DNA of 43,613 bases, taken from Mesorhizobium tamadayense (GTDB lineage: Bacteria; Pseudomonadota; Alphaproteobacteria; Rhizobiales; Rhizobiaceae). A program made the position numbers and the translations under genes. Of the stretch, positions 42,015 through 43,613 are shown piece after piece. The notes below the pieces were generated by a model. The model had not been told where the DNA came from. It did no database searches and saw only the letters and a list, made by a program, of their open reading frames with translations. Positions within the stretch are counted from its first letter, which is position 1, and each line of letters starts with the position of its first letter. The stretch lies in assembly GCF_003863365.1 (NCBI RefSeq), contig NZ_RQXT01000058.1, forward strand, positions 1 to 43,613, given 5' to 3'.

Positions 42015-42401
42015 CTAGAGACGGCCGAAATGACCTGAGCGACGGAGCCTCTCCAGCAGGATGCTCGCCGTTCCGCAGTAGTCAACCCTCGCCTGCTCAC
42101 TCAGCGGAGATGCATTCCAGGCAGCCAGTTCTGCCACCAAAGGAGCGGTGTCTCCGTTTATCGATGCGCATCTAAGTTGTCCGTTCTTCCCCATTACGAT
42201 TATCGCTGTGCCGGTTGCGCCCCATCCAATCGCAGCCATTCGCTGAACGCCGGCATCGCCGTCGACGCGAACATCGAACAGAAGCGACCCTGCGGTTTTT
42301 TCCGCGGCGTCAGCTACGCGATCACAGAACGGTCGATTGAGCCCCTCGATATTGCCAAGCGACTGCTCAAACAACGCCAATTCGACATGCTCCGCCACCA
42401 T
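42015..42401 (-). CDS. hypothetical protein
   Basis: About 128 residues from an ATG at 42401 (MVAEHVELALFEQSLGNIEG); a TTG at 42431 would add 10. The sequence (GSLLFDVRVDGDAGVQRMAAIGW, GTAIIVMGKNGQLRC, APLVAELAAWNAS) has good coding character, with an alternating beta pattern in the middle. I do not recognise the family. It ends GHFGRL. It faces away from the gene at 42534. Confidence 0.45.
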   Translation of the reverse strand: MVAEHVELALFEQSLGNIEGLNRPFCDRVADAAEKTAGSLLFDVRVDGDAGVQRMAAIGWGATGTAIIVMGKNGQLRCASINGDTAPLVAELAAWNASPLSEQARVDYCGTASILLERLRRSGHFGRL

Positions 42402-42533
42402 AGCTGCGAGAGTGCGCGCCGGCTGGCCCAAACGGCAAGACGCCAGCGCTGATTATCCACACCCCAGCCAATCAAAGCGATATAATTAGCCCCCACTAAT
42501 CTGCTATGGGCAAAATGGTGAGGGGCCGGTTCC

Positions 42534-42797
42534 ATGAGGCCGTTGCTGAGACACATTGCATTGGCGAGGCTTGTGCTGCCCGGCGATCCAGACGCCCATG
42601 ATTGGTATATGGGCAAGACGGATCCTGTTCTTAAGTATGGCTGCTGCGGAAACAAGGATTGTCATCCGATCGATTCCAACGACGTCAGGATGACTAAAGA
42701 CGGCTATTTCGTCGGGCTGCCGCGCCCCGCGCCCAGAGGTAGGAATGGAGAAGGACGTGGCCATGGTTCAGACTCGGTCATTCTACGGTTAGCGTAA
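42534..42797 (+). CDS. small Cys-rich, possibly exported protein (partly degraded)
   Basis: 87 residues. The middle has DPDAHDWYMGKTDPVLKYGCC then GNKDCHPIDSNDVRMTKDGYFVGLP. This resembles small exported alphaproteobacterial proteins with a W-Y ... GCC-x-x-x-DC-H motif, but the N-terminal hydrophobic segment (LLRHIALARLVLP) is shorter than a normal signal peptide, and the C-terminus after VGLP looks out of frame. Possibly a recent pseudogene. Confidence 0.4.
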   Translation: MRPLLRHIALARLVLPGDPDAHDWYMGKTDPVLKYGCCGNKDCHPIDSNDVRMTKDGYFVGLPRPAPRGRNGEGRGHGSDSVILRLA

Positions 42798-43066
42798 TGC
42801 TGGTCATCGTGGCTCCTCTTTACCCCTAAATAGGTGAAATTGCGTTTGGCAAATGTCCGAATCTAGGGAAGTCCCACCCCCACCAAATAACGCCCCGTTG
42901 GATAGATGCCCCTTGAACGCGGTAAGGCGCTGCGGTCATCGCCGGCCGGCCGGCAAATCCGAGCTGCCGTGATGCGCCGCGATCTCGATATAGGAGCGGT
43001 TGACCCGCGGAACGCTGCAACATCACCGACGCGCGCGAGGATCACGAACGTGCGACCGCTTGCGCA
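42798..43066. other. gap before the EAL gene
   Basis: No gene or clear regulatory site seen. Confidence 0.4.
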
Positions 43067-43613
43067 CTAGGCCGCGCTGTTCTTGATCACGCGCAGTTCG
43101 TGGTTACCCAGCCGCCGGGATGGGGCCGACCTGCCATTGCCGCTTGTATGCTGAGCGAAGTCGGAAATCGGGCAGGGTCGGCCAAGTAGGTAACCCTGGA
43201 TCGCATCGCAGGCTTCTTGCCGCAGGAAGGTCAGTTCCGCGTCCGTTTCGACGCCCTCTGCCAGGACCGGGAGCTTGAGGCCCCGAGCGAGGCCAAAGAC
43301 CGCACGCATGACGGCGGCCGCCTCGTCGCTGGTATCCACCGCCCGGATAAGAGACTGATCGACTTTGATCTTATCAAACGGGAAAGCCCGCAGATTCGAT
43401 AGCGACGAGTATCCCGTGCCAAAATCATCCATGGCGATTTGAACCCCAAGGCTTTTGAGCTGGCGCAGCGCGGTGAGCGCGCGCCCCATGTCCTTGATCA
43501 TGCAAGATTCGGTGATTTCCAGCTCGAGGCGGAATGGATCGAGACCGGTTTCTTTCAGCACTGCCCCGACCAGTTCTGGCAAATTCCCGCCGTGGAGTTG
43601 CATGGCCGAAACA
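43067..43613 (-). CDS. EAL-domain cyclic-di-GMP phosphodiesterase, C-terminal part (runs off the window)
   Basis: The frame enters from the right edge, so the N-terminus and any sensor or GGDEF domains are outside. Visible EAL motifs: LELEITESCM (metal-binding Glu), MDDFGTGYSSL (DDFGTG loop), KIKVDQSLI (Lys and Asp), VLAEGVET (catalytic Glu) and QGYLLGRP. These residues are all those needed to hydrolyse c-di-GMP to pGpG, so the domain should be active. The last 30 residues are an unrelated polar tail. Confidence 0.9.
   Translation of the reverse strand, partial: VSAMQLHGGNLPELVGAVLKETGLDPFRLELEITESCMIKDMGRALTALRQLKSLGVQIAMDDFGTGYSSLSNLRAFPFDKIKVDQSLIRAVDTSDEAAAVMRAVFGLARGLKLPVLAEGVETDAELTFLRQEACDAIQGYLLGRPCPISDFAQHTSGNGRSAPSRRLGNHELRVIKNSAA

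Noticed and set aside
1..43613. CRISPR array or tRNA-linked attachment site
   Set aside because: No regularly spaced short repeats and no tRNA-like cloverleaf were found on reading; the only long direct repeat is the 338-bp pair.

Overview
The window looks like a slice of a symbiosis island (ICE) from a Mesorhizobium-like rhizobium. Four things point there: a YopJ-family type III effector behind a tts box; a second tts box near 16.44 kb; a conjugation cluster in the order DUF736 - rdfS - traF - lytic transglycosylase - rlxS, as in the ICEMlSym islands; and a high density of decayed insertion sequences. No nod, nif or T3SS structural genes and no tRNA are visible.

Layout. 0-1 kb: IS256 and IS630 remnants. 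1-2.4 kb: tts box and effector. 2.6-3.6 kb: two small unknown genes and an IS6-family scrap. 3.7-8.0 kb: an intact LysR regulator diverging from a redox/aromatic operon (extradiol dioxygenase, glutaredoxin-like protein, frameshifted DoxX, quinone oxidoreductase, second DoxX). 8.2-16.4 kb: a graveyard (Tn3, IS630, two tyrosine recombinases, methyltransferase, MucR, DUF2285, IS5, IS4, a TtsI-controlled gene remnant) around one intact MFS exporter. 16.4-22.3 kb: GDPD fragment, the conjugation operon on the minus strand, and ParB/DUF433 remnants. 22.9-26.4 kb: a subtilisin-type autotransporter lying inside the conjugation cluster. 26.4-36 kb: DUF2958, three ardC antirestriction genes and an inserted element. 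36-37.3 kb: an IS110-family transposase. 37.3-43.6 kb: small unknown genes, an MFS fragment, and an EAL-domain gene running off the end.

The most interesting structure is a 7.1-kb element at about 27266-34390. It carries three translationally coupled tyrosine recombinases (480, 595 and about 720 aa) plus its own complete ardC, and it sits inside a resident ardC. It splits that gene between an Ala and a Glu codon in the conserved EE-x-x-A-E stretch; removing it rejoins a 300-codon ardC in frame. Its ends carry near-identical 13-bp inverted arms that would form a typical tyrosine-recombinase core site in a circle. A perfect 338-bp tandem repeat at its left end breaks at the same conserved codons of the element's own ardC, which is what self-insertion followed by homologous collapse would leave. 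A second theme is a family of hairpin-rich, about 160-180 nt leader elements that recurs in front of ardC, DUF736 and unknown genes.
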